The position numbers were made by a program, and so were the translations under genes. From Nitrospirota bacterium (GTDB lineage: Bacteria > Nitrospirota_A > Leptospirillia > Leptospirillales > Leptospirillaceae), in NCBI GenBank assembly GCA_021844645.1, contig JAKBTA010000010.1, forward strand, positions 1 to 29,062: a stretch of 29,062 nt of DNA, read 5' to 3'. A model generated the notes under the pieces. It saw only the letters and a program-made list of their open reading frames with translations. It did not search any database and had not been told where the DNA came from. Positions 6,590 to 15,089 of the stretch are shown here, one piece after another. Positions within the stretch are counted from its first letter, which is position 1, and the number at the start of each line of letters is the position of its first letter.

Positions 6590-8494
6590 ATGGACAAACC
6601 AGACAACAATATGAAAGATCAACAGGAAAGCCTGCACTACCTTCCGGACCCGGACCTTCTTGAGACACTTCATGTTCCGGATTACCAGTCAATTTATGAG
6701 GAATCGATCCATGATCCTGAACGGTTCTGGGGAAAAATCGCCGAAGACTTCGTCTGGACACGGAAATGGGACCGGGTTCTCGAATGGAACCCGCAAAACT
6801 ATGAAGCCCGATGGTTCCCCGGAAGTCTTCTGAACATCACGACCAACATGCTCGACCGGCATATCGAAGAAGGTCTTGCCAACAAAGTCGCTCTCATCGC
6901 CATCTCCGATGACGGCAATGAGAGGATCTATACATACGGACGCATCATGGACGAAGTCAACCGGCTCTGCCACAGCTTTGCTGAAATGGGTCTTCAGAAG
7001 GGAGATCGGGTCACGATTTTTCTTCCACCCACTCCGGAGCAGGTTATTTCCATGATCGCATGTGCCAGAAGTGGACTGGTCCACACCGTTGTCTTTTCCG
7101 GATTTTCCGCCGGGGCATTGAAAAGCCGCATGGAAGACTCGGAACCGAGACTTCTCATCACCGCCGACTGCGCCTACCGGAGGGGAAAGCGCATTGCGCT
7201 CCTTGACACCGCCAGGGAAGCCAGGGCTGCCATTTCATCTCTTCTAAAAACCATCGTCATCAGTCGGGAGAATCCGGATCTTGCCCTTGCAGACGACGAG
7301 ATTCCCATGGATCTCCTGATGAAAAAGCACGCCTCTTCGGGGTTCTTCAAGGCCGTCGACTGCACAACCGACGATCCACTCTTCATCCTCTACACGTCGG
7401 GAACCACCGGGAAACCCAAGGGGATCGTCCATACCCACCCGGGCTACATGGTGGGAACATTTCTGACCACCCGCTGGGTCTTCAATCTCCATCATGATGA
7501 TGTCTTCTTCTGCGTTGCAGACCCCGGCTGGATCACCGGCCACAGCTACATCGTATACGGACCTCTCCTGAACGGAGCCACCGTTCTCCTCGCCGAAGGC
7601 TCACCTGACTACCCGGACCCGGGACGCTGGTGGCATCTTGTGGAAAAGTATCGTGTTACCGTTTTCTACTCAACTCCAACAGCGATCAGGCTTCAGATGA
7701 GGCTGGGAAAGCAGTGGCCCCAAAAGTACGATCTTTCCTCCCTGAGACTTCTGGGATCGGTGGGAGAGCCCATCAATCCGGAAGCATGGCTTTGGTTCAG
7801 GGATGTCACCGGTGGGCGACTGCCGATCATGGACACCTGGTGGCAGACAGAAACAGGAATGCATATGATCACACCCCTTCCGGGCGTCCCTCTTGTCCCT
7901 GGATCGGCGACACGACCTTTTCCCGGAGTCATCGCTGATGTGGTCAATCGCCAGGGGGAAAGCGTTGGCCCCGGAGAAGCTGGCTTCGTCATCATCCGGA
8001 AGCCATGGCCCTCCATGTTCCGAACCGTCTACAAGGATCCGGAACGATACAGAAAGTACTGGGAAGAGATCCCCGGAGTTTATTTTTCGGGTGACTCCGC
8101 CAGACGTGATTCCAACGGGCTCTTCCACATGATTGGCCGGGTCGATGATGTCATCAAGGTGGCAGGACACCGCCTTGGAACCGCCGAAATCGAGTCCGCG
8201 CTCGTTTCCCATCCGAGTGTTTCCGAAGCTGCCGTCATCGGAAAACCGGACGATCTCAAGGGAGAGGTCATCAAGGCCTTCGTGATCCTGAGAAAAGATG
8301 CCGAACGGACCCCGGATCTCGAGCTCAAGATCCGACAGCATGTCAGAGAGGAGCTCGGAGCTATCGCCATGCCTGATGAAATAGAAATCACTGAATGGTT
8401 GCCACGAACACGCTCAGGAAAGATCATGCGGCGTGTTTTGAAAGCCAGGGAACTTGGGCTTCCGGAAGGAGACACCTCGACACTCGAGGATTAA
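6590..8494 (+). CDS. acs: Acetyl-CoA synthetase
   Basis: This AMP-forming enzyme activates acetate with ATP and CoA to acetyl-CoA through acetyl-adenylate. The 634-residue length is typical. Seen in order: FWGKIAEDFVWTRKWDRVLE at the N-terminus, the P-loop-like YTSGTTGKPKGIVHTHPGY (about residues 263-281), ADPGWITGHSYIVYGPL, the acetate/AMP pocket GSVGEPINPEAW and DTWWQTETG, and SGDSARRDSNG with GRVDDVIKVAGHRLGTAEIE (hinge and adenylate-forming motifs). The C-terminal PRTRSGKIMRR carries the catalytic lysine that Pat-type enzymes acetylate in other bacteria. It is transcribed divergently from thiG. A VOC gene follows after 15 bp, so the two probably form an operon. No frameshift or missing residue noticed. 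Confidence 0.96.
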   Translation: MDKPDNNMKDQQESLHYLPDPDLLETLHVPDYQSIYEESIHDPERFWGKIAEDFVWTRKWDRVLEWNPQNYEARWFPGSLLNITTNMLDRHIEEGLANKVALIAISDDGNERIYTYGRIMDEVNRLCHSFAEMGLQKGDRVTIFLPPTPEQVISMIACARSGLVHTVVFSGFSAGALKSRMEDSEPRLLITADCAYRRGKRIALLDTAREARAAISSLLKTIVISRENPDLALADDEIPMDLLMKKHASSGFFKAVDCTTDDPLFILYTSGTTGKPKGIVHTHPGYMVGTFLTTRWVFNLHHDDVFFCVADPGWITGHSYIVYGPLLNGATVLLAEGSPDYPDPGRWWHLVEKYRVTVFYSTPTAIRLQMRLGKQWPQKYDLSSLRLLGSVGEPINPEAWLWFRDVTGGRLPIMDTWWQTETGMHMITPLPGVPLVPGSATRPFPGVIADVVNRQGESVGPGEAGFVIIRKPWPSMFRTVYKDPERYRKYWEEIPGVYFSGDSARRDSNGLFHMIGRVDDVIKVAGHRLGTAEIESALVSHPSVSEAAVIGKPDDLKGEVIKAFVILRKDAERTPDLELKIRQHVREELGAIAMPDEIEITEWLPRTRSGKIMRRVLKARELGLPEGDTSTLED

Positions 8495-8509
8495 GCAAGG
8501 AGGGATCTC

Positions 8510-8902
8510 TTGGAAAAACCACTCGTTACAAAACTTCTCCATACCCGATTCAGAGTCTCTGATCTCGAGAGAACTATCCGGTTCTATACAGACATCCTGG
8601 GGCTGACACTCGCTTCAAATCACACCTCTCCCCGGGGATCAAAAATAGCCTATCTGAAGGTGCCCGGGTCGGAGGAAGAAATCGAAATCGCCGAGTTCCC
8701 CGGATCCGGCGATGTTGTCGTGCCTCCTGACCTTGTTCATCTGGCCTTTTCTGTCGAAGACCTTGAAACAACACTTTCCCGGCTAAAGAAGCTCGGAGTT
8801 CCCATTACAGACGGACCCACCCGGGGCAGAAATACAACCTTCTTCTTTATCGATGCTCCGGAAGGCTATGAGATCGAACTGATCGCACCCAACCCTGATT
8901 GA
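8510..8902 (+). CDS. VOC-family protein, glyoxalase I-like (lactoylglutathione lyase type)
   Basis: A single-domain vicinal-oxygen-chelate protein of 130 residues, starting at TTG 8510 with AGGAGGG six bases upstream. The frame has the GloA pattern: LLHTRFRVSDLERTIRFYTDILGL, then IEIAEF, LVHLAFSVEDLE and DAPEGYEIELI. The four expected metal ligands His11, Glu59, His77 and Glu123 are present. This supports an active Ni/Zn glyoxalase I detoxifying methylglyoxal hemithioacetal, although related VOC enzymes such as epimerases share the pattern. The organism's thiol cofactor is unknown. Its closeness to acs (15 bp) suggests co-transcription. Confidence 0.85.
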   Translation: MEKPLVTKLLHTRFRVSDLERTIRFYTDILGLTLASNHTSPRGSKIAYLKVPGSEEEIEIAEFPGSGDVVVPPDLVHLAFSVEDLETTLSRLKKLGVPITDGPTRGRNTTFFFIDAPEGYEIELIAPNPD

Positions 8903-9007
8903 AACACCCGGTTAAGATCGCGAGAACACTCTCACGGATCCCGAATTATTCATTGGGTGAATCGGAAAACAGCCCTATCCCCCACATCATGACCCATCTG
9001 ACTCATC

Positions 9008-9042
9008 AATAAAAAACCGGAATCTCCCCAGGGAGACTCCGG
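9008..9042 (-). terminator. Intrinsic terminator of the lipoprotein gene
   Basis: On the minus strand CCGGAGTCTCCC pairs with GGGAGATTCCGG (one mismatch) around a short loop, followed by a TTTTTT run. It lies 17 bp past the lipoprotein stop codon. On the plus strand there is no T-run, so acs-gloA probably ends elsewhere in 8903-9000. Confidence 0.85.
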
Positions 9043-9058
9043 TTCTGGAATCCTTCTG

Positions 9059-9820
9059 CTAAAAGAATCCATGGAAAATCTGTTTTAAAAGATTATTGTC
9101 GAGGTTCAGACCCGGTTTCAATGGAATAATCAGCGTCCTTTCGATCGGCGCAGGGGATTTCTGTGAGAAATGCAGAACCAGCTGAGCATTCTTCAAATTC
9201 ATATTCTTTTCGGGAAGCGAAAAAAACAGAAACCCGCCACGAAGAGCCCCACTCTGAAGCGTTACGTTCTTGTCAAACGCTTTGTAGGTCAAATCCCGGC
9301 CAAACGGGTCATTCTGTGGCGCAGGCTCACCAAAAGGCGTTGGCAAAACCCAGATCATCGATCCCAGACCCAGCGTCATAATTGTAAAAAGGATCAACGC
9401 GGTATAATAGAACGTTTGGCTTACAAGAATATAGGGATGTTTCGCCTGCCAGGAAATATCAAATGCCTCGTTGGGAACGATGGCCGGATAATAATGTCCG
9501 TCGACAACAATATAGGAGGAATTGATCAAAAATGTCGTGGGACGAAGGTCTGTCGACATAAATGCGATTTGGAGCGGCAAAATATGCATTCTCCAAAGAC
9601 CGTTATGGTCGAAGAGCACATGGATCATGTGGGGCGTATTATAAGGACGGATTCCGACCAAAATATTGGTTTGAGGAACGGTTGAATGAATCGCCAGCTG
9701 TGCTGGCGGGGATAATGGAACAGGCTTTGCGGTATAAAAAGAGGAACATGATGTCAACGTGAATGAAACAAGAGTAGCCATAGCCAGCAGGCGGGCCCGG
9801 AGATAACGGGAAGAATGCAT
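9059..9820 (-). CDS. Hypothetical lipoprotein with an internal membrane segment
   Basis: A complete 253-residue frame with AGGAGG five bases before ATG 9820. The N-terminus has Arg residues, a hydrophobic stretch and a lipobox LTSC, so Cys25 would be the lipidated residue after signal peptidase II. A second hydrophobic segment around residues 137-160 (TALILFTIMTLGLGSMIWVL) could cross the membrane, which is unusual for a lipoprotein. The rest is beta-rich and has no motif I recognise. It appears monocistronic, with its own terminator directly downstream and 230 bp of apparently non-coding sequence upstream. Function unknown. Confidence 0.75.
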   Translation of the reverse strand: MHSSRYLRARLLAMATLVSFTLTSCSSFYTAKPVPLSPPAQLAIHSTVPQTNILVGIRPYNTPHMIHVLFDHNGLWRMHILPLQIAFMSTDLRPTTFLINSSYIVVDGHYYPAIVPNEAFDISWQAKHPYILVSQTFYYTALILFTIMTLGLGSMIWVLPTPFGEPAPQNDPFGRDLTYKAFDKNVTLQSGALRGGFLFFSLPEKNMNLKNAQLVLHFSQKSPAPIERTLIIPLKPGLNLDNNLLKQIFHGFF

Positions 9821-10051
9821 CGGATCCTCCTATAATAATCGAAGTGAGACTGTCGCTGTCTCAATACCTCCTGAAAGAATGACTCGGTTAACGACAGGGC
9901 TGCCATATGAAAATTGCAACAGCAGGCTAAGGGACAAACAGAAAATGTCTCTTGATCCCATCTTGGCCTGTGGCCTAAGAAGGGGAAGGCGCAGACAGGA
10001 GTTCAGGATAACAGAAAAAGAAGACCTTTGGACATATCCAGGAGGAAAAAA

Positions 10052-10333
10052 CTATTTGAGGTAGGTCTTCAGGACGCCAAGGACCGATTCAAGCGCCCGC
10101 TCACGATCAGCAAGGGAGCCATCAGGGCTGACAAGAACATGTTCCCGGAGATGACCCTCGATCAATTCGGACATCAGCCCATTCAGTGCGCCGCGGGAGG
10201 AGGCCACTGTCTGGAGAATGACTGAATAATCCTCGTCACGGCCTGTTTCCAGAAGCTTCTCGATTCCTGAGAGCTGCCCCTGGATTCTCCGTACGCGGTT
10301 GATCAAGCTCTTCTTGTCGTGAATCGTATGCAT
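10052..10333 (-). CDS. RcnR/CsoR/FrmR-family transcriptional repressor lacking all cysteines
   Basis: A four-helix metal- or aldehyde-sensing repressor family (DUF156). ATG 10333 is chosen over 10366 because MHTIHDKKSLINRVRRIQGQ aligns with the RcnR N-terminus and AAGGA lies seven bases upstream. The product has 93 residues. The core SRGALNGLMSELIEGHLREH is typical, and His61 and His65 match RcnR His60 and His64. The family's key cysteine (Cys35 of RcnR and FrmR) is Tyr36 here, and the protein has no cysteine at all. It therefore cannot sense copper, nickel or formaldehyde by the usual cysteine chemistry. It lies downstream of an Na+/H+ antiporter gene on the same strand, with a likely operator in between. 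Effector unknown. Confidence 0.85.
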   Translation of the reverse strand: MHTIHDKKSLINRVRRIQGQLSGIEKLLETGRDEDYSVILQTVASSRGALNGLMSELIEGHLREHVLVSPDGSLADRERALESVLGVLKTYLK

Positions 10334-10360
10334 TCGCAAATCCTTCTGTCTGGGAGTGGT

Positions 10361-10390
10361 AGACAAAAATACCCCTCCCTCCTATTGTCT
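10361..10390. promoter_or_regulatory. Candidate operator for the RcnR/CsoR-like repressor
   Basis: AGACAA (10361-10366) and TTGTCT (10385-10390) form a perfect inverted repeat. Inside it is a C-tract flanked by ATA and TAT: ATACCCCTCCCTCCTAT at 10369-10385. CsoR/RcnR/FrmR repressors bind G/C tracts flanked by AT-rich ends, so this is a plausible autoregulatory site 28 bp upstream of the repressor ATG. Confidence 0.45.
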
Positions 10391-10457
10391 GTCAAGAAAA
10401 TCAAAAAATTGTCCCCCAGTGCACGGTCGGAAGCTCAAAAATGGAGTTGCAACCCAC

Positions 10458-11693
10458 TTAAAGAATTTCTTCCTTCCTCCCATGGGAAAAATTCAGCTTT
10501 TTGACCAGAAAAGGCTTGATACCTCCTCCCACTGCGATCGTCCCGACAATCGTCCAGAAAACGGCCCCATGAACAGATTCAGAAAGACGTGACTCAAAAA
10601 GAGAGGCCAAGGTCGCCGACATGATCCCCGTTTCGCGCGTGGCCGCCATGAAAACAAGCTCTTGCTTCGACAAACCTGATCCACTGGCAGATGGGATCAA
10701 CAGAAAGATCGTCGCCGGGCGCACAAGAAAGATAAATCCAGCAACAAACAAAACAAGAATCCATGGAGACAAACCAAACGACTGGAACTTCATGTGTGCC
10801 CCAAGAATGGTAAAGATTGCCACCCTGGCCAGGAAGGCTGTCACTCCGGCACCTTCGCGGATACGGGAAATGCCCGGCAGGGAGCCCGGACGGATTCCCA
10901 GATCAAAAGCCCTGGGATTTCCCAGAACAACCCCCAGAACATACACGGCCAGGAATCCCGAAGCATGGAAATTCTCGCTCAGAAGATAACTCCCCCCAAC
11001 GGCGGCAAGGCCGACAATCTGCGCATTTTTCGAAAGATAGTCGTACCGGGTATGAGCAATCAGCACAACGGAGAGAGCCCCCAGCAGAACTCCGGCGAGA
11101 ATACCCGGAATGATAAGAGCGACAGAGACAAGTCCGTCGCGGATCCATGTCGTGGTCGTCTCGTGAGACAGGGCAAACTCCGCGATGGAAAAAGTCAAAA
11201 GGGCACCTGTTACATCAGTAAGGGCGGCCTCCGTCATCAGAATATCCCGCAGCGTCTTTGGAACGGGAAGCGATCGCAGAATCGGCACAATAGCCGTTGG
11301 ATCGGTTGAAGCCAGAATAGCGCCCAGAAGGGCTCCTTCCGACCAGGAAAAATGCAGGAGATATTTCGCCAGCAGCATTGTGAGAGAAGCCGAAAGAATC
11401 ACCCCTAATGTCGCCAAGATTCCGATGGTGCGCCGGTACTTGCGAAGAGTCTCAAACGAGGTATCAAGCCCGGCATCAAACAGAATGAACGATGCCCCTA
11501 TCGACAAAACAATAGGAGTCCAGTCACCACCGTCGGAGGGTAAAAATCCGAATCCGGATGGTCCAAGAGCCACACCAAGTCCCAGAAAAAAAAGAATGTC
11601 AGGGAGCCTGAATTCCTCTGCCAGCCGGGACAAGACAAGAGCAACGATCAGAAAAATGGTGGCTGTAAAAAAAAGGACATGGGTTGAAATCAT
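10458..11693 (-). CDS. CPA1-type Na+(K+)/H+ antiporter
   Basis: The 411-residue integral inner-membrane protein has about 12 hydrophobic segments and belongs to the monovalent cation:proton antiporter family (NhaP/CvrA-like). Key exchange motifs are visible: FDAGLDTSFETLRKYRR, the ASTDPTAIVPILRS motif in which the Asp is thought to be a cation/proton site, and EAALTDVTGALLTF, where NhaP usually has ExxxNDxxA. Late segments include LARVAIFTILGAHMKF and ATRETGIMSATLASL. It lacks the long C-terminal TrkA-C regulatory domains of the larger NhaP2 proteins. Export of Na+ or K+ would fit pH and osmotic homeostasis in an acidic habitat. The RcnR-like regulator lies 124 bp downstream. Substrate preference cannot be read from sequence. 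Confidence 0.88.
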   Translation of the reverse strand: MISTHVLFFTATIFLIVALVLSRLAEEFRLPDILFFLGLGVALGPSGFGFLPSDGGDWTPIVLSIGASFILFDAGLDTSFETLRKYRRTIGILATLGVILSASLTMLLAKYLLHFSWSEGALLGAILASTDPTAIVPILRSLPVPKTLRDILMTEAALTDVTGALLTFSIAEFALSHETTTTWIRDGLVSVALIIPGILAGVLLGALSVVLIAHTRYDYLSKNAQIVGLAAVGGSYLLSENFHASGFLAVYVLGVVLGNPRAFDLGIRPGSLPGISRIREGAGVTAFLARVAIFTILGAHMKFQSFGLSPWILVLFVAGFIFLVRPATIFLLIPSASGSGLSKQELVFMAATRETGIMSATLASLFESRLSESVHGAVFWTIVGTIAVGGGIKPFLVKKLNFSHGRKEEIL

Positions 11694-11758
11694 AGGCTGG
11701 ATCTCACAATATGGTTCCTATACCGGTTGTTCTTTACTGCTTTTTTAAGGCCAGCCGG

Positions 11759-13123
11759 CTATCGTTCCAGGGAAGCATCACCCGGAACAGTCGGTTGCTC
11801 CTCCGACTGATTGGCTTCATCAAGAAGCTGTCCGGAAAGGACTTTACCCGTTTTGACGCCCAATTCGCGGAGACGCTCGGATGAACGCACCAGATTTCCT
11901 TTTCCCATAGACAGTTTTCCATAGGCTTTTTCATAAGCTTTTCTGGCTTTATCAAGCTTTTCCCCGATCTCCTCGAGATCTGCAACAAAACCAACAAACT
12001 TGTCATAAAGTGCTCCCGCCTGACGGGCAATCTCAAGGGCATTCCTGTTCTGATTCTCATATCTCCAGACATGAGCAATCGTGCGAAGAGCCATCAGAAG
12101 TGTGCCAGGATAGACAATCAGCACATTTTTGGCCAGAGCATCCCCTATAAGCTCCGGATCTGTCTCCACAGCAAGGGCATAAGCCGACTCTATCGGAATA
12201 AACATCAGGACGAAGTCGAGGGAAAACAAGTGGTGAATACTCCGGTAGTCTTTTCTCGACAGATCGTTCAAGTGGCTTCTGACTGACTGCACGTGAAGAA
12301 GACCCTGACGCCTTTTCTCCTCAGGAGATGTCTCGGACAGGGATCTCTCGTAGGCCGTGAGGGAAACCTTGCTGTCGACAACCAGATGGCGACCTTCAGG
12401 AAGGTCTATGATGATATCCGGCCTGAGCCTTGCCCCTTCCTCATCGGTAAAGCTGGCCTGGACCCGAAATTCCCTGCCCTCCCTCAGCCCCGACATTTCA
12501 AGCGTCCGTTCAAGGATCATCTCACCCCAGGCTCCCTGGGACCGGGCATCTCCCTTAAGTGCCTGGGCAAGATTTGACGTCTCACGGGTCATTGTTGCAT
12601 TCAGATCCATCAGCTTTAAAATTTCGGACTTTAATATCGTCCGCTGTTCGGACTCTTTCTCCGAGGATTGCTGCACCCTGTCGCCAAACTCTTTCAGCTT
12701 TTCACCCAGCGGTGTCAAGAGCGAAGAAAGCTGAACCTGGTTCATCTCTGTAAACCGGGCTGTTTTCTCCTCCAGAATCTGATTCGCAAGGTTCTGGAAC
12801 TTCAGCGCCATAGACTCCTTTGCATCTTCAAGAAGAGCAAGTTTTTCCTCCACATGCGTCTTCTCAAGGGCAATTCTCGTTTTCAGACCAACGTTCTCCC
12901 TCGACAGCTTTTCCCGTTCATCCCGGATGGTCTCGCAGTCCCGGGTCATGACGAGCAAACGCTCTTCAGTCTCGGCAGATTTCCTCTTTTCTTCCTCAAG
13001 TCTCAGTGTGAGAGTCAGTTTTTCTTCTTTGAAGGATCGCTCCCGGATCCTGGTGAACACAAAAATCACCAAGGCACCCAGAAACAATCCGGAAAAAAAC
13101 CATACTCCCGAAAAAGTGGCCAT
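11759..13123 (-). CDS. rmuC: DNA recombination protein RmuC homologue
   Basis: RmuC-family proteins limit inversions at short inverted repeats and carry a PD-(D/E)XK-like nuclease core. From ATG 13123 (GAAAGGGA five bases upstream, preferred to ATG 13165) the protein has 454 residues. It begins with an N-terminal membrane anchor (VWFFSGLFLGALVIFVF), then a coiled coil rich in E/K/R to about residue 180, then the conserved SQGAWGEMILERTLEMSGL. The nuclease-like PDIIIDLPEG and LVVDSKVSLTAYE follow, then VLMFIPIESAYALAVE, NVLIVYPGTLLMALRTIAHVW and YDKFVGFV. Length and motif order match the family. The antiporter gene starts 65 bp downstream on the same strand, so co-transcription is possible. 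Confidence 0.93.
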   Translation of the reverse strand: MATFSGVWFFSGLFLGALVIFVFTRIRERSFKEEKLTLTLRLEEEKRKSAETEERLLVMTRDCETIRDEREKLSRENVGLKTRIALEKTHVEEKLALLEDAKESMALKFQNLANQILEEKTARFTEMNQVQLSSLLTPLGEKLKEFGDRVQQSSEKESEQRTILKSEILKLMDLNATMTRETSNLAQALKGDARSQGAWGEMILERTLEMSGLREGREFRVQASFTDEEGARLRPDIIIDLPEGRHLVVDSKVSLTAYERSLSETSPEEKRRQGLLHVQSVRSHLNDLSRKDYRSIHHLFSLDFVLMFIPIESAYALAVETDPELIGDALAKNVLIVYPGTLLMALRTIAHVWRYENQNRNALEIARQAGALYDKFVGFVADLEEIGEKLDKARKAYEKAYGKLSMGKGNLVRSSERLRELGVKTGKVLSGQLLDEANQSEEQPTVPGDASLER

Positions 13124-13189
13124 CTTGTCCCTTTCAAAATCAGGGAGCCGGAACATCCCCCGCATTCGAGATACAGAACGAAAAACAGT

Positions 13190-14197
13190 CTATAGACGAA
13201 CCACGATCTTTCCGAAATGATCACCCTTGTCAAGAGCGGTGAAGGCATTCCTGACCTCGGAAAAAGGAAAGACAGCATCAATTGCAGGACGATGGCTCCC
13301 GTTTCCCAAAGCACGGGCCATTTCTTCAAGCTGACGCCGGTTGCCGACATAAATTCCACGAACCCCAATGGCCTTTCCAAGAATCAGGGCCGTATCCACT
13401 AACCCCGAAGTACCGGAAAGGACACCGATGACACTGACCTGACCACCTGCCCGAACAGCCCTGAGAGATCGATTGAAGGACTCCCCTCCCAGAACATCCA
13501 CCACATGATCAACACCACGACCGCTCGTTATTTCATGAACACTCGCGTCCCAGTCCGGCGACCGTGAAGTATCGATGATCTCTTCGGCTCCAAAATTTTT
13601 CATCTTCAAAAGCTTTCCGGAAGAGCGCGATGTCGCAATGACCCGTGCTCCTCCCATCCGGGCAAAGAGGGTGGCGTACATTGAAACGCCACCCGTTCCC
13701 AAAACCAGGACAGTCTGCCCCGGAAGCAGGGGAACCGCACCATACAGGGCATTCCAGGCGGTCAAAGCTGCGCAAGGAAGGGTGGAAGCCTCTTCAAAAC
13801 TCCATCCAGCGGGTATTTTAACCACCGATTCTGAGCTTAATACGATATATTCTGACAAAACACCGTCCAGATCACCCCCAAGCGCCCTGCGGTCTGTCTC
13901 CGGTCCCACCAGGCCATCGTAAAAAAAAGGGAAGAAAGAACCCATCACCCGATCTCCGGCCTTGCAGTCGGAGACGCCTTCCCCAACGGCCTCCACTTCT
14001 CCTGAACCGTCAGACAATGGTATCAGGGGATAACAGACCTCCCTTCGATAGACCCCCTTTGCAATCATCAGATCCCGGTAGTTCAGGGATGCGGCCCTTA
14101 TCCGGATCAGCACCTCTCCCTTTTTGGGGATCGGCTTCTCTCTCGATACAAGCGTGAGATGTTCGAGACCCTTTCCGGTCAATTCGTATGTCTTCAT
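13190..14197 (-). CDS. Zinc-independent MDR-family NAD(P)H oxidoreductase
   Basis: A 335-residue medium-chain dehydrogenase/reductase of the quinone-oxidoreductase type. The N-terminal GroES-like domain has NYRDLMIAKGVYRR and GSGEVEAVGEGV, the substrate/cofactor region has STLPCAALTAWNAL, and the Rossmann fold has VLVLGTGGVSMYATLFA followed by ATSRSSGKL. Later come GRGVDHVVDVLGG and the C-terminal GDHFGKIVVRL. The cysteines of the structural zinc site are absent, as expected for the zinc-independent branch. Substrate is probably a quinone, enone or other carbonyl, but cannot be named. It is divergent from the nrtS-like gene. Confidence 0.88.
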   Translation of the reverse strand: MKTYELTGKGLEHLTLVSREKPIPKKGEVLIRIRAASLNYRDLMIAKGVYRREVCYPLIPLSDGSGEVEAVGEGVSDCKAGDRVMGSFFPFFYDGLVGPETDRRALGGDLDGVLSEYIVLSSESVVKIPAGWSFEEASTLPCAALTAWNALYGAVPLLPGQTVLVLGTGGVSMYATLFARMGGARVIATSRSSGKLLKMKNFGAEEIIDTSRSPDWDASVHEITSGRGVDHVVDVLGGESFNRSLRAVRAGGQVSVIGVLSGTSGLVDTALILGKAIGVRGIYVGNRRQLEEMARALGNGSHRPAIDAVFPFSEVRNAFTALDKGDHFGKIVVRL

Positions 14198-14380
14198 CTT
14201 TACACTTCCTTTCTTGGCGCACAGCCTGCTCCATGCAGGACTTCATGCGGATGGACCCTTACAAGAAACCTTCTGGCAGGATTATTCTAATACATTGTCG
14301 ATATGCTACAGAGGTCGGACAAGAAAAAGAAATCCGTCCGCATTCAGGGACCACGATGAAACATTTTTGGGGGAAGCGGA

Positions 14381-14698
14381 GTGGCGAGAAAAAATCGGCT
14401 CCAGAAGAGCCTTTATTATGGAACCAGGAAAAATGTCGTCCACACAGCAATCATCACAGCGATGATTGTAGGGACCATCCTGAATCTGATCAACCAGTTT
14501 CCCAATCTTTTAAAACACAAACCAATGTCTCCTGTGAAGATCCTCCTGAACTATCTGACGCCCTATATGGTGACTACCGTCGGAGCCATCCGCATGTGTT
14601 TCCAGTTCGAAAGCAAAACCCAAATGGGAAGAGACCCCGAGCCCGCTCCAGATCCGGAAAAACGTTCCGCTCTTTCCACTAAAAACGGAGACTCATAG
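14381..14698 (+). CDS. nrtS: NrtS-like small nitrate/nitrite transporter
   Basis: A 105-residue membrane protein starting at GTG 14381, with GGGGGAAGCGGA just upstream. It has two hydrophobic helices, residues about 19-40 (VVHTAIITAMIVGTILNLIN) and 52-72 (VKILLNYLTPYMVTTVGAIR), which match the NrtS family pattern (VGxxLxLINQ ... LLxYLxPYxVxT). NrtS was described in cyanobacteria as a small nitrate/nitrite transporter working as an oligomer. The C-terminal tail (residues 75-105) is charged and not conserved in what I recall. No nitrate- or nitrite-assimilation genes are in the window, so the role here is inferred from family only. Confidence 0.72.
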   Translation: MARKNRLQKSLYYGTRKNVVHTAIITAMIVGTILNLINQFPNLLKHKPMSPVKILLNYLTPYMVTTVGAIRMCFQFESKTQMGRDPEPAPDPEKRSALSTKNGDS

Positions 14699-15089
14699 AA
14701 CTGAGGAGGTCAGTCCCCTGTCGGAGCAACGTGCTCTCTTCCCGATGGAAACAAATCACAAAACGCGCCAAACTCAAAATATTTTTTGAGGAATTCCAGG
14801 AAAAAAGACTAGGTTCGCAGAAGTAAAATGGTGCTTTGGTCATTTTTGGAATTGAAGGAGCCGCCTTCGGGTGCCTGACGGGAATGATGATGAAGAAAAG
14901 GCGCAGGGGAGGACACAAACTCCTGGGAGGTCGGAGCGATAGTCCTCCTGACTCCGGATCCTACGGGACAAACACTCGACCCACATCACCCAGGACCCCA
15001 AGGACTATCCGGCCACGGGCCCTGGCTCAACCTTCCGGAAGGCTATTCTCACGGATGCATCCAGGGCTAATCCCGAGACTTCAAGGCGA
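14699..15089. other. 391-bp stretch with no convincing gene, possible decayed coding sequence
   Basis: No frame here is both long and family-like. A short plus-strand stretch near 14836-14895 reads like a glycine-zipper segment (GIEGAAFGCLTGMMMKK). Another frame at 14937-15070 stays open but is very Pro/Gly-rich (TPDPTGQTLDP ...). The two are in different frames, as in a decayed gene. The arsA stop codon is at 15090. No arsB/acr3 sequence was found here. Confidence 0.35.

Noticed and set aside
7670..8341. Minus-strand open frame of 223 codons inside acs
   Set aside because: Antisense shadow of a well-conserved acetyl-CoA synthetase; no family-like motif or ribosome site.
9879..10225. Small plus-strand frames between the lipoprotein and the RcnR-like gene
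   Set aside because: No ribosome site or recognisable motif; the second overlaps the repressor gene antisense.
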